Below are positions 1 to 9,117 of a stretch of 64,000 bases of DNA, piece after piece. The translations under genes were made by a program, and so were the position numbers. Every line of letters begins with the position of its first letter. Position 1 is the first letter of the stretch. Source of the DNA: Flavobacteriales bacterium UBA7666 (GTDB taxonomy: Bacteria > Bacteroidota > Bacteroidia > Flavobacteriales_D > Crocinitomicaceae); NCBI GenBank assembly GCA_002483265.1, contig DLHO01000025.1:283258-347257 (forward strand). Reading direction: 5' to 3'. The notes under the pieces are model-generated. The model saw only the letters and a list, made by a program, of their open reading frames with translations, searched no databases and was not told where the DNA came from.

Positions 1-24
1 ATTAGGAATTAGGAATTAGGAATT
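1..24. repeat. Short tandem repeat, ATTAGGA x3
   Basis: Three head-to-tail copies of the 7-mer ATTAGGA followed by a partial copy. The lpxH stop codon (TTA on the plus strand, 16-18) lies inside the third unit. The window starts here, so the true array length is unknown. Confidence 0.6.
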
Positions 25-774
25 CCATTCCAATAATTTCACTTCAAAACCATCAAATACCGCATAGGTATTGTAATTGATCCATTCTCCCAAATTGATA
101 TAAACAGCTCGTTCATTGATCTGAATAGTCATTGGAAGATGACGGTGTCCAAAGATGTAGTAGTCTTGCGAACTGATTTCCTCCTGTTCTTTACAATATT
201 GAACCAGCCATTCCTTATCTTCTCCTAAAAACTGACTGTCCGAATCACCGGTTGCAATTCTGCTTTTCCTTGAAAAATAGTTCGCCAAACCAATTCCGAA
301 GTTTGGATGAAGTCGCGCAAATAGCCATTGGGACCATTTTGCTGCAAAAACTTTCTTAATAAACTTGTATCCGCGATCTCCCGGACCTAAACCATCTCCA
401 TGTCCAATAACAAATTTCGTGTCGTTATAGACTCTGTAAACAGGCTCTCTGTGGATTTTAACTCCGAGTTCTTTTTCGAAATAGTCAAACATCCACATAT
501 CGTGGTTGCCGGTAAAGAAATAAACGGGAATACCGGAATCAACCAATTCAGCAATTTTGCCTTGAATCCGCACAAAACCTTTCGGAATAGCGTGTTTGTA
601 TTCAAACCAAAAATCGAAGATATCTCCAACGAGGTAAATTTCAAAAGCGTCCTTTTGGATATGGTTTAACCAGTCAATGATGCGCTTTTCACGCTCAAAG
701 CTTGATTTTCCAACCGGTACGCCTAAATGAAAATCAGAAGCAAAATAGAGTTTCTTTCCTGTTGGAATTTCCAT
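16..774 (-). CDS. lpxH: UDP-2,3-diacylglucosamine diphosphatase (LpxH-type)
   Basis: Calcineurin-like metallophosphoesterase of 252 residues that should cleave UDP-2,3-diacylglucosamine to lipid X in lipid A synthesis, at the inner face of the cytoplasmic membrane. The metal-binding blocks are all visible in order: DFHLG near residue 14, GDIFDFW near 50, GNHD near 90, HGDG near 125, and a C-terminal GHRH. Length fits the family. It is the last gene of a minus-strand run: its ATG lies one base after the stop of the TlpA-like gene, so it is probably translated from a gatB-tlpA-tlpA-lpxH mRNA. lpxK lies 8 kb away. Assignment to lipid A synthesis rather than another phosphoesterase rests on the FDFW and GHRH context and is probable. 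Confidence 0.85.
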   Translation of the reverse strand: MEIPTGKKLYFASDFHLGVPVGKSSFEREKRIIDWLNHIQKDAFEIYLVGDIFDFWFEYKHAIPKGFVRIQGKIAELVDSGIPVYFFTGNHDMWMFDYFEKELGVKIHREPVYRVYNDTKFVIGHGDGLGPGDRGYKFIKKVFAAKWSQWLFARLHPNFGIGLANYFSRKSRIATGDSDSQFLGEDKEWLVQYCKEQEEISSQDYYIFGHRHLPMTIQINERAVYINLGEWINYNTYAVFDGFEVKLLEWNS

Positions 775-775
775 A

Positions 776-1882
776 TTAGAATCCGAAGATTGTTTTAAGA
801 GCTTGCTCTAGTTCTACACCTCGCAGTTTTGTGTCAATGATATTTCCATCTCTATCAATCAATACAGTGAATGGAATAGAAGAAACTTGATATAATTTAG
901 CAACCTCGTTTGACCAATACTTCAAATCGGAAACGTGATTTGGCCAGATTAGCTTATCTTTTTCGATAGCTGCCAACCATGGAGCTTTGTCTTTATCCAA
1001 AGAAACACTCATTACTGTAAATCCGGCATCTTTGTATTTGTTGTACAATGCAACAACATTTGGGTTTTCCTTACGACAAGGACCACACCAGGAAGCCCAG
1101 AAATCAAGAAGAATGACTTTCCCTTTTAGATCAGATAAGGAAATTGGTTTGCCATTCACATCATTTTGCGTGAAGTTGGGAGCCGGTTTCCCGGAAGCCA
1201 TGAAATTTTGTTTGTCCTTTTGAGCCTTTAGCTGATCATAACTGGTTTTCGCATTTTGAACACTTGGAGATGATGGGAAAGAAGCTAATAATTGATTAAC
1301 TACTGCTTCGTAAATAGAAATTTCCTTGTCTGTATCTAAAGTGCTGATAACCGGCAAAAGTGCTGCAGAATTAGCGTTTTCAGCAATAAACTTCTGTCTA
1401 TATGCCGTAAACTTATAATATTCCGTCTGATAATATTTATTGATCGCTTCTTGATTTTCAGGAGAAGTTTTCATGGCGTTGATTGCAGAATCTTTCTTTT
1501 GATTGAAATATTGCATTTGACCAACAAATTCATTCAGAGCAATACTTTCATCCGAACCGCTGATTGTATGAAATGCATTGATGTTGTTTCCGTCTGCGTT
1601 TATACGAATAACAGATCCTTCTTTCAGGATAATATTAATGTGCTGCTGGCCAAGACGCAAGACGTAATAATCTGCAACAGGAACTTTGCCTTTTAAAGTG
1701 TAATTTCCCTTTTTGTCCAGTTTCCCTTTGACGTAATCAGTGTAATGAGAACCGTAATACTGAGAGATCTTAATACTGTCTCCATTGGTATTGAAAATAT
1801 TTCCGCTTATTTCAACCTGAACCGGGTTCTGCCCAAAAGCAACTCCGGATAAAAGGGTTAAACAAAGAATCAGTTGTTTCAT
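776..1882 (-). CDS. TlpA-family thiol-disulfide oxidoreductase with DUF4369-like N-terminus (copy 1)
   Basis: Exported thioredoxin-fold protein of about 368 residues. A signal peptide (MKQLILCLTLLSG, ending near AFGQ) is followed by a beta-rich DUF4369-like domain (about 20-120), a helical linker, and a C-terminal thioredoxin domain with active site WCGPC near residue 266 and a cis-Pro motif SSIPF. It should act in the periplasm on disulfides, perhaps of c-type cytochromes or envelope proteins. An ATG at 1900 is also possible, but 1882 is preferred because the signal peptide begins there and it sits 4 bases after the upstream stop. It is a clear paralogue of the next gene, sharing the CRKENPNVV and LIWPNHVSDL blocks. 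The substrate is unknown. Confidence 0.85.
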   Translation of the reverse strand: MKQLILCLTLLSGVAFGQNPVQVEISGNIFNTNGDSIKISQYYGSHYTDYVKGKLDKKGNYTLKGKVPVADYYVLRLGQQHINIILKEGSVIRINADGNNINAFHTISGSDESIALNEFVGQMQYFNQKKDSAINAMKTSPENQEAINKYYQTEYYKFTAYRQKFIAENANSAALLPVISTLDTDKEISIYEAVVNQLLASFPSSPSVQNAKTSYDQLKAQKDKQNFMASGKPAPNFTQNDVNGKPISLSDLKGKVILLDFWASWCGPCRKENPNVVALYNKYKDAGFTVMSVSLDKDKAPWLAAIEKDKLIWPNHVSDLKYWSNEVAKLYQVSSIPFTVLIDRDGNIIDTKLRGVELEQALKTIFGF

Positions 1883-1886
1883 ATAG

Positions 1887-3062
1887 TTAATTTTTTGCAA
1901 GTTGTTCTATCAATTTTTGTTCCAATTGCTCACCCCTTAATCCAACACCCACAATATTTCCTTCTCTGTTTAAAAGAACCGTATGTGGAATTCCTTGAAT
2001 TCCGTAAGATTGAACAAGCGGAGTTTGCCAGCCCATTAAGTCAGATACATGATTAGGCCAGATTAATCCATCCTTGGCAATTGCTCCTTTCCATGCTGCC
2101 TGATCTTGATCCAAGGAAACTGAGAATACTTCAAATCCTTGGTTTTTATATTTTTGATACATGCGCACTACGTTCGGATTTTCCTTGCGACAAGGAGCGC
2201 ACCACGAAGCCCAGAAATCAATCAGGACAACTTTTCCTTTTAAACCGGATAAACGTAATTCTGTTCCTGCCGGATTTTTCAGTGCAATTTCAGGGGCAGC
2301 CATTGTTCCTGAATTGGCTTGCTGATAACCTTGATATTGTGCATCAATTGCAGCTACCTGTTGAGATAACATTCCTGTGATCGGTGAGTCCGCGTAATTG
2401 CGTTGAAAGGCCGTTTCTATTTTTCTAAGATCATCCAAGTTTGCCGGATCCCAATCTGCAAAACCACTTTCCTGAGAAGGCATGATCAAATTGACCAAAA
2501 TAATATTTACCGGATTTCCCGGATCTTTTCGAATTTGGTTTTGAGAGAATTTCAGAATTGGTTTTTTCAATTCAGTGAAAGCTTTCAATTGTTTTTCAGG
2601 ATCTTTAATTTTAGGAAGTTGCTCCATTTGCTTTTTAGCAAAATCACTGAACAAGATCATGTATTTGGTTAAAGGCTTTGCCCATTTTGTACCGGAGAAA
2701 GAAGGAGTGATGGCAAAAGTTTCTTTCGTTGCATTTAAGACCACTTCATCATTTACATCCATAGGAATTACCACCGCATTTTTTCCGGTTTCACCCAAAG
2801 ACAACGAATAAATTCCCATTCCTGGAATATTTCCATCCAGTTCAAAATTTCCGGAAGCGTCGGTCATTGTTTCAGCAACAGAAATAACCCCTTGCTGAGA
2901 TTGTGCTTCCATTTTCAATTTCTGATTGGCTGCACCTTTTATCTGGCCTTCAATATGAAAGTTTTTTTCCAGACCCGTTTCTTCATCCAGAGAGCTATCT
3001 CCACATGAAGCGAAAAGGAATATTCCTAAAAAAAGTACACTAAAAAAAGAAAAACGATTCAT
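1887..3062 (-). CDS. TlpA-family thiol-disulfide oxidoreductase, lipoprotein (copy 2)
   Basis: A 391-residue relative of the downstream gene, but lipid-anchored: its signal peptide ends in the lipobox FASC (cysteine near residue 20). A DUF4369-like domain follows, then a helical middle region and a thioredoxin domain with WCAPC, the shared block CRKENPNVV, and cis-Pro motif QGIPH. It should face the periplasm. Its ATG overlaps the gatB stop by one base (TAATG), so the two are translationally coupled. The two TlpA-like copies look like a tandem duplication in which one copy kept a lipobox and the other a plain signal peptide. Specific partners cannot be read from the sequence. Confidence 0.85.
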   Translation of the reverse strand: MNRFSFFSVLFLGIFLFASCGDSSLDEETGLEKNFHIEGQIKGAANQKLKMEAQSQQGVISVAETMTDASGNFELDGNIPGMGIYSLSLGETGKNAVVIPMDVNDEVVLNATKETFAITPSFSGTKWAKPLTKYMILFSDFAKKQMEQLPKIKDPEKQLKAFTELKKPILKFSQNQIRKDPGNPVNIILVNLIMPSQESGFADWDPANLDDLRKIETAFQRNYADSPITGMLSQQVAAIDAQYQGYQQANSGTMAAPEIALKNPAGTELRLSGLKGKVVLIDFWASWCAPCRKENPNVVRMYQKYKNQGFEVFSVSLDQDQAAWKGAIAKDGLIWPNHVSDLMGWQTPLVQSYGIQGIPHTVLLNREGNIVGVGLRGEQLEQKLIEQLAKN

Positions 3063-4516
3063 TAAACGGTTTGTATTAATTCACGCAATAATGCGTTTGT
3101 AGTTTTTGGATCTGCTTTACCACCGGAAGCCTTCATGATTTGTCCCATGAAAAAACCGGTCAGTTGATTTTCCCCTGCTTTAAAACGGGAAACTTCATCC
3201 GGGTGTTGCTTGAAAACTCCTAAAATAACTTCTTTTAACGAGTCAGCATTGGATTCCTGAATGATGTTCAAGGAAACAGCCAATTCATCCATATTCGCAG
3301 CCGGGTTTTCAATCAATGCTGGGAAAAGCTTTTGCGCTGCTGCGGAATTGGAAACTTTACCGCTTTCGATCAAGTTAATAATTCCTGCAATTTGTTTCGC
3401 TGAAAGGGGCAAATCTTCGATTTCTAAGCCGTTTTGGTTCAGATATGATTTGACTTCACCCATCACCCAGTTTGCAGCACTTTTGTAGTTTTTCGTATTT
3501 GAAATAACTTCTTCGAAGAACAAAGCAATGGATTTTGAATCTGTCAAAATTCCCGCATCGTAATCAGAAAGTTTTAAGTCTTGAGTATATTTTGCGTACA
3601 ATTCTCTTGGAAGAGCAGGCATCTTTGCTTTTACCTGATTCACATAAGTTGCATCAACAACAATGGGTTGCAAGTCAGGCTCCGGGAAGTAACGATAGTC
3701 GTTTGCCGCTTCTTTGCTTCGCATGGAAATCGTAATTCCCTTCAAAGCATCAAAACTGCGTGTTTCCTGTGGAATGTATTCTCCGTTTTCAACTGCAGCA
3801 ATTTGACGTTCTACTTCAAATTCAATGGCACGCTGTACGTTACGCATTGAGTTCATGTTTTTCACTTCGACCTTGGTTCCGAATTCCGGAGCACCTTTTA
3901 AACGAACTGAAACATTGGCATCACAGCGCATAGAACCTTCTTCCATATTTCCGTCACAAATGTCCAGATAACGAACCAATCGGCGAACCTCTGTCAAATA
4001 GTTATACGCTTCCTGGCTGGAGCGCATTTCAGGCTCCGAAACAATTTCCAATAGGGGAGTTCCTGCACGGTTCAAATCTACCAAAGTATCGTATAGATCT
4101 ACGTCATGGATTGATTTTCCTGCATCTTCTTCCATGTGAATACGCGTCAAACCGATTATTTTTTCCTGATTGTCTTCTGTTTTGATTACAATCGATCCTC
4201 CTGTACAAATCGGAGTAGTATCTTGTGTGATCTGATATCCTTTCGGAAGATCGGGATAGAAATAATTTTTACGTGCGAAATGTTGGTGTTCTGCAATTGT
4301 ACAACCACAAGCTAAACCTAGTTTAACTGCAAATTCGATTGTTTTTTTGTTCATCACAGGTAATGTTCCCGGATGTCCCAAAGTAATGACACTCACATTT
4401 GTATTCGGATGTGCACCGTATTCGTTGATATCCGAAGAATATGCTTTGGTTTTAGTCAGTAACTGAGCGTGAACCTCTAATCCAATGACAACTTCGTATT
4501 TATCTCTTGTAGACAT
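3062..4516 (-). CDS. gatB: Asp-tRNA(Asn)/Glu-tRNA(Gln) amidotransferase subunit B
   Basis: GatB of 484 residues, close to the usual ~475-480. It works with GatA and GatC in the cytosol to activate and amidate misacylated Glu-tRNA(Gln) or Asp-tRNA(Asn). Diagnostic blocks include GLEVHAQLLTKTKAYS at the start, LGHPGTLPVMN near 47, ARKNYFYPDLPKGYQITQ near 83, LLEIVSEPEMRS near 155, and the EVKNMNSMRN block near 218, followed by the helical GatB/YqeY tail (about 330-484) ending near GGKADP. gatA and gatC are not in the window. It heads the minus-strand run leading through the two TlpA genes to lpxH. Confidence 0.95.
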   Translation of the reverse strand: MSTRDKYEVVIGLEVHAQLLTKTKAYSSDINEYGAHPNTNVSVITLGHPGTLPVMNKKTIEFAVKLGLACGCTIAEHQHFARKNYFYPDLPKGYQITQDTTPICTGGSIVIKTEDNQEKIIGLTRIHMEEDAGKSIHDVDLYDTLVDLNRAGTPLLEIVSEPEMRSSQEAYNYLTEVRRLVRYLDICDGNMEEGSMRCDANVSVRLKGAPEFGTKVEVKNMNSMRNVQRAIEFEVERQIAAVENGEYIPQETRSFDALKGITISMRSKEAANDYRYFPEPDLQPIVVDATYVNQVKAKMPALPRELYAKYTQDLKLSDYDAGILTDSKSIALFFEEVISNTKNYKSAANWVMGEVKSYLNQNGLEIEDLPLSAKQIAGIINLIESGKVSNSAAAQKLFPALIENPAANMDELAVSLNIIQESNADSLKEVILGVFKQHPDEVSRFKAGENQLTGFFMGQIMKASGGKADPKTTNALLRELIQTV

Positions 4517-4649
4517 AGTGTATTTTAACTGAGTCGCAAATTTCGAGTTTTTTCACCGAATAATGACCTCAAATGGATTCTATTTTTGAATTATAATGCA
4601 ATTTGAATGGAATGCACCTGTTTTCTGTTGCTTTCAGAGGAAAAATGAC

Positions 4650-5210
4650 TCAATTTGACTGAGTTAAAGCAGGTAATTGTACCGGTTTTCCTGTGATCAA
4701 TGATTTCCCGTTGGAACTGATGTCGGTCATGACAAAGTCTCCGTTCAAGATTCGTACATGTATGAAATTTGCATGGTCTGAATTTCTAGCCAGTCTTTCT
4801 TCAATAGATTTGGCTTTGTTTTCTTCCAAATAGAATCGGTTAAATGGAAGTCGGATTCTCATTGTACCTTTTGGTTCTGAATACAGTTTCAGTTTCAATG
4901 AATACTCCGATTTTTTATGAGACAAATTTTTGATTTTCACTCCAGCAGTGTCTTGTTCAAATTCAGCATAAACAATATCATTCCGTTTTAAATCGGCGTG
5001 ATTAGTTGTTGAATAGGTCAAAGGCTGAACGTTCAGACTCACATATCTTCCCTGAAAAAAGTCATATGGGTCAATAGGTTGCATGCTGAAAAGGTATTCT
5101 TTTCCGGTTTCAATAACATGTTCCTTTGCAAAAATGAAAAAAAGTGGAAAAACTAATTGAATGATGGATATTACAATCAATCCGATGAGTCGCTTATTTG
5201 GAGTTTTCAT
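4650..5210 (-). CDS. GDYXXLXY-family membrane-anchored protein
   Basis: A 186-residue protein with one N-terminal membrane segment (about 9-30) and an extracytoplasmic domain. The family's signature appears in altered form as GRYVSLNV near residue 53 after a DPYDFF stretch. The second typical block, an aromatic run followed by an acidic/IE segment, is present as FNRFYLEENKAKSIEERL near 125. Family members are usually encoded beside DUF2157 proteins, as here: its start overlaps the end of the DUF2157 gene by 17 bases. The function of the family is not established. I infer that the two proteins act together in the membrane. Confidence 0.75.
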   Translation of the reverse strand: MKTPNKRLIGLIVISIIQLVFPLFFIFAKEHVIETGKEYLFSMQPIDPYDFFQGRYVSLNVQPLTYSTTNHADLKRNDIVYAEFEQDTAGVKIKNLSHKKSEYSLKLKLYSEPKGTMRIRLPFNRFYLEENKAKSIEERLARNSDHANFIHVRILNGDFVMTDISSNGKSLITGKPVQLPALTQSN

Positions 5211-7059
5211 GCTTTTTATTTTTTAGAATAAGGTAGTTCGCAAGAAAGAAACTACTTCCAATTAAAATGAATAAAATCCCTTTTACAGTAAGGGACATTT
5301 TAAGATCGAAGAAGCGACAAAGCATCACCAAACCAATCAGCCCAAGGGCAAGATTTGCTACTGTTAAATTGGATTTTTTCGCACTAAAGATGAGCACGAT
5401 AATTCCAATAAGCAATAGCAGGATGGAATACAAATGTTCGATACCAATAGGAGAAATACATCCGATCCAAATAAGGAGCGGTACCGCCAGACAAAAAAGC
5501 GCAAAGAAACCTCTCAAATGAGTAAATAGCTGTTTTCTTACTTTGATCACATTGATCAGTAGCGTGACACAAATCAGACCACTAAGACCTATCTGGAAAT
5601 AAGTCATTGATGGACGAACATTTGTGTAGGAAGAAAGTATAAGTGTTTGCGGATTGAACTTAAGCAGTGACCAGAATCCTCCGAAACTTGAAATGATCAG
5701 CATTAAGATTTGAAAGATAAGAATGACAATTTGGTCTGAACTTAATGATTCTTTCGCTTTTTCGTTCATTAACGGAGCAGGTACCAAGTAATACATACCC
5801 GGAACAAGAGCAATCAGGAAAAAACTGAAAGGACCATCGACAGCGTAAGCAAGACTAAAAACGACCATGGTCATTAGTCCTAAAGCAGGATATAATTGCC
5901 ACGGGTCTTTTCTTTCCTGCGCAAAATGAAGGATTACACATCCTAAAACAAATAACGTGATTTGATAAAAGTGAAGCGCATTCATACCGGAATAATTCAT
6001 CCATATGAACGGGATTGGTAAAAGCAAAATCCACTTGTAAAGGTTGTCTGTTGTGATTTTCTCTTTGGAGAAATAACGGAACAATTGAACAAGACCCAGT
6101 ACAAATAGAATGGGAATGAAAATTAATCGATGATCAGTGGTTTCAACTTTTAATACATTCTCAAAGCCCCAATTTTTAGTGAATAACAAATAGGTTAAAC
6201 TTAAACTGACACCTATATAGCTGAGGATGCTCATAGGGTTGGGTTTACGATTCGTATTTCGCAAAAACCTACTTGTTCCGAACAATAGGAAGTTAGCTAA
6301 TAGTAAAAACAGGATCAACCAAATGGATGAACTGGATCCGTTCATGCTGACAATGGCGCTAAAACAGATTAATAGTGGCACAACCATTTGATGTGTAACA
6401 AAGAGTGATTCCGGTTGCCGGAGCGTGAATAAACGTTTCAGGTAAGGAACCAATGCAAAGAACATGACCAAACTTCCGAACCAGGGAACTTTGTACAAAG
6501 AGCTTTGATCCATCGGATAGCTGAAAAGGTTTAGCAGCATGAGGATCATGGCACAAAAAATGGCGCTATGAGATTTGAGTAAGTATATAATTGGCAAACA
6601 GAGGATGCACCAGCAGGTAAAAAAGTAATTCTCAATCCCAGGGAGTTGATAGACTTGCAGGATAAGCCCAAGCATACTTCCCACGGCCAGAAAGCTAAAC
6701 ATTGCTGAAGATTCCTGCCAAATCACGTTGTCCTTTCTCTTGGTCAGAGTGAAGATATTGACTAAAACTGAAATGAAAACAGGAAGAAGGCTTAGTGCCG
6801 TTTTTGTAGGGCGTGAAAGATTATCCCAATTGTGAGCAAACAAGTAAATGATCCCGAACCCAATGAGAATTACTCCGATGATACTAACCGTAATAATTAA
6901 TCCATTATTCTGTTTGTTTTGATTGATTTGAGATTGATTCTGTTCGTTTAGTGCCCGTTGTTCATTACGCGCTAAAAAACGAGCATACATGCGATCCATA
7001 GTAGGTTGGTCGATGATGTTTTCTTGTTTACAATCCTCTAAAAAGTCTTTGAGGTTCAT
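5194..7059 (-). CDS. DUF2157 domain-containing multi-pass membrane protein
   Basis: A large integral membrane protein of 621 residues. The N-terminal ~50 residues are polar and include a Gln/Asn-rich linker (NEQNQSQINQNKQNN). The first membrane helix then starts (LIITVSIIGVILIGFGIIYL), followed by the motif AHNWDNLSRPTK typical of DUF2157 and a long series of hydrophobic helices to the C-terminus. The short final tail is basic (KNKKHENSK). It overlaps the downstream GDYXXLXY gene, the usual family pairing. Its promoter should lie in 7060-7200, where there are nested palindromes. The biochemical role is unknown. Confidence 0.8.
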   Translation of the reverse strand: MNLKDFLEDCKQENIIDQPTMDRMYARFLARNEQRALNEQNQSQINQNKQNNGLIITVSIIGVILIGFGIIYLFAHNWDNLSRPTKTALSLLPVFISVLVNIFTLTKRKDNVIWQESSAMFSFLAVGSMLGLILQVYQLPGIENYFFTCWCILCLPIIYLLKSHSAIFCAMILMLLNLFSYPMDQSSLYKVPWFGSLVMFFALVPYLKRLFTLRQPESLFVTHQMVVPLLICFSAIVSMNGSSSSIWLILFLLLANFLLFGTSRFLRNTNRKPNPMSILSYIGVSLSLTYLLFTKNWGFENVLKVETTDHRLIFIPILFVLGLVQLFRYFSKEKITTDNLYKWILLLPIPFIWMNYSGMNALHFYQITLFVLGCVILHFAQERKDPWQLYPALGLMTMVVFSLAYAVDGPFSFFLIALVPGMYYLVPAPLMNEKAKESLSSDQIVILIFQILMLIISSFGGFWSLLKFNPQTLILSSYTNVRPSMTYFQIGLSGLICVTLLINVIKVRKQLFTHLRGFFALFCLAVPLLIWIGCISPIGIEHLYSILLLLIGIIVLIFSAKKSNLTVANLALGLIGLVMLCRFFDLKMSLTVKGILFILIGSSFFLANYLILKNKKHENSK

Positions 7060-7130
7060 AGCTGTTTTTTTTACTAATGTAACTAACTTCAGTAATTGGC
7101 AACCACTCTTTCAAAAAATGTATTAAATAA

Positions 7131-7157
7131 TATCGCGATATCATGATATCATGTTAT
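7131..7157. repeat. Nested palindromes upstream of the DUF2157 gene
   Basis: Overlapping perfect palindromes: TATCGCGATA (7131-7140), GATATCATGATATC (7137-7150) and CATGATATCATG (7142-7153). They lie 72-98 bases upstream of the DUF2157 start. The 16-mer CATGATATCATGTTAT recurs at 63605-63620. They could be an operator for a dimeric regulator or a dispersed repeat. Confidence 0.5.
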
Positions 7158-7220
7158 TGTTAATTCGTTATATAATGAAATCATTTGGTTATAAGGATAA
7201 AGCTGTGATTAAGAGGATAC

Positions 7221-7253
7221 AAAAAAGCCCCGACAATAAATGCCAGGGCTTTT
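7221..7253 (-). terminator. Rho-independent terminator of punA
   Basis: Read on the minus strand, a 12-bp stem (with two G-U pairs) around a 7-base ATTTATT loop is followed by TTTTTT. It lies about 20 bases after the punA stop. A near copy follows the T9SS gene at 53516. Confidence 0.85.
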
Positions 7254-7273
7254 CAGTAACTATTTAAATCTGA

Positions 7274-8089
7274 TTACAAACGAGCAATCAATTGGCTCAT
7301 GATTAAAGTCATCTTAGGCTCTTGTCTACTAGCTACATTAATTACATCTTGTAAGCTCACTTTTTGAATTTTTCCGGGAACTCCTAAATCTGTAATAATG
7401 GAGATTGCAAAACATGGAATTTCCATGTGACGAGCAACAATTACTTCAGGAATAGTAGACATTCCAACTGCATCTGCTCCAATTGCACGAACGTATCCGT
7501 ATTCGGCAGGAGTTTCTAATGTTGGCCCTGTCAAAGCAGCATAGGTTCCAACTGAAACCTTGATGCTGTTTTCTGCAGCGATTTTCTTAGCTACTTCAAT
7601 CATTTGATGATCGTAAGGCTCACTCATATCAGGGAAACGGGGTCCTAATTCATCGATGTTTTTTCCGATTAACGGATGTGCAGGGAACAAATTGATATGA
7701 TCGTTTAAGATCATAATTTCACCTACTTCGAAATCCGGATTTACACCACCTGATGCATTACTAACGAATAAACGTTCGATTCCCAATAATTTCATTACTC
7801 GAACAGGAAATGTTACCTGTTGCATGTTGTAACCTTCGTAAAAGTGAAAACGACCTTGCATTGCAACGACCTTTTTTCCACCTAGAGTTCCAAAGATCAA
7901 TTTTCCGGAATGACTTTCTACCGTTGAAACAGGGAAGTGAGGAATTTGTTCGTAAGGAATTTCATCAATGATTTCTATTTCCTTAACCAATCCGCCCAGT
8001 CCGGTTCCTAAAATGATTCCGATACTTGGTTTAACTTGTGTTTTGCTGTTGATATAATCAGCAGCTTCTTTCATTTGCTCTAACAACAT
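7274..8089 (-). CDS. punA: Purine nucleoside phosphorylase
   Basis: Trimeric-type purine nucleoside phosphorylase of 271 residues, splitting inosine or guanosine with phosphate in cytosolic purine salvage. Family blocks visible in order: ILGTGLGGL near residue 26, VESHSGKLIFG near 57, MQGRFHFYEGY near 75, SNASGGV near 110, FPDMSEPYD near 152, GPTLETPAEY near 188, and GADAVGMSTIPEV near 204. Length is standard. Its start lies 32 bases inside lpxK, so the two are co-transcribed. Two upstream in-frame Met codons are absent, so the start is reasonably firm. A strong terminator follows. Confidence 0.92.
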   Translation of the reverse strand: MLLEQMKEAADYINSKTQVKPSIGIILGTGLGGLVKEIEIIDEIPYEQIPHFPVSTVESHSGKLIFGTLGGKKVVAMQGRFHFYEGYNMQQVTFPVRVMKLLGIERLFVSNASGGVNPDFEVGEIMILNDHINLFPAHPLIGKNIDELGPRFPDMSEPYDHQMIEVAKKIAAENSIKVSVGTYAALTGPTLETPAEYGYVRAIGADAVGMSTIPEVIVARHMEIPCFAISIITDLGVPGKIQKVSLQDVINVASRQEPKMTLIMSQLIARL

Positions 8090-9098
8090 AATCTTTGAGT
8101 AATGCTTTAAAATCTTCTTCTCTATCTATTTTCAACGAAATGCTTTGTACAAAAAACGGTATTTTACTTTCTAAAATGGCTTCTTTCCATTCTGCGAAAC
8201 GCACCGCATCTTTTTCGGTAGTAACTACCGCACAACGTTGGTGGGCAAAAGTAGCAACTTTTTGCTGAATTTGTTGAATATCTTCTCGGGTAAAGCTGTG
8301 ATGATCGGGGAATTTGATAGCCTCAACACGATGGTTCTCAGCTAAAAAACGATATAGTGGTTCAGGCTGTGCAATTCCTGTAACCAAAATTAATTGATCA
8401 AAAGATTCCCAAATCCCTCCAAAAATCCCTTTTAACTCTCCGTAAACCACTTCACTAAAAAATATCTTCTCTTTATTTAATGGAATTTTTTTTCTGAAGG
8501 GTGCCTTATCCATTTCTGAGATTTCTTTCGGACATTTTGTAATCAAAGCAATATCGGCACGTTTCATTCCTGCTCTGGGTTCTCTGAGATTTCCTGCGGG
8601 AAAAACAAAGTCACGGAAGATCGGACGATCATAGGTCATCAATAAGATATTTAAACCAGCCTTTACTGCCCGATGTTGAAATGCATCATCCAAAATAATC
8701 AATGAATCCGCTTTGTGTTCCCGGATCCAATCCACGCCAACCTGTCTTTTCTCAGCAACAACTACCGGGATTTGGTGGTTGAAGTTTGTCCAGTACATCA
8801 TGGGTTCGTCACCAATTTCGCTCGCTGTACTATTCGGATTTGCGCTATTCAATCCTTGTGTTTTCCTTCCGTAACCACGTGATAAAATAACTGGTTTTTC
8901 AGCTTCAAATAGTTTAGCTATGTAAGCAGTCAGTGGTGATTTTCCAGTTCCGCCAACAGTAATGTTTCCAATGCAGATCGATGCTCCGGGAATGGGTTGT
9001 GATTTGAAAATCCCGATGTTGTAAAACCAATTTCGCAAACTTACAACCAAACCGTAAAGCCAGGAGAAGGGCAGAAGAAGCAAGCGGAATTTTTCCAT
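8058..9098 (-). CDS. lpxK: Tetraacyldisaccharide 4'-kinase
   Basis: LpxK of 346 residues, which phosphorylates the 4' position of the lipid A disaccharide at the inner membrane. An N-terminal hydrophobic/amphipathic segment (LPFSWLYGLVVSLRNW) precedes the P-loop GNITVGGTGKSPLT near residue 43. The LILDDAFQHRAV block is near 133 and GNLREPRAG near 168. The C-terminal half includes a conserved TEKDAVRF motif. It overlaps punA by 32 bases. The sequence TAACTTTA lies directly before the ATG, suggesting a promoter with a very short leader. Together with lpxH it indicates a standard Raetz-type lipid A pathway. Confidence 0.92.
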   Translation of the reverse strand: MEKFRLLLLPFSWLYGLVVSLRNWFYNIGIFKSQPIPGASICIGNITVGGTGKSPLTAYIAKLFEAEKPVILSRGYGRKTQGLNSANPNSTASEIGDEPMMYWTNFNHQIPVVVAEKRQVGVDWIREHKADSLIILDDAFQHRAVKAGLNILLMTYDRPIFRDFVFPAGNLREPRAGMKRADIALITKCPKEISEMDKAPFRKKIPLNKEKIFFSEVVYGELKGIFGGIWESFDQLILVTGIAQPEPLYRFLAENHRVEAIKFPDHHSFTREDIQQIQQKVATFAHQRCAVVTTEKDAVRFAEWKEAILESKIPFFVQSISLKIDREEDFKALLKDYVVRANERSC

Positions 9099-9103
9099 GG
9101 AGG

Positions 9104-9111
9104 TAAAGTTA
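9104..9111 (-). promoter_or_regulatory. Possible -7 element for lpxK
   Basis: On the minus strand TAACTTTA fits the Bacteroidota -7 consensus TAnnTTTG except for its last base, and it ends 5 bases before the ATG. No convincing -33 TTG was seen. The same arrangement precedes the Crp/Fnr gene. Confidence 0.35.
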
Positions 9112-9117
9112 GTTAAT

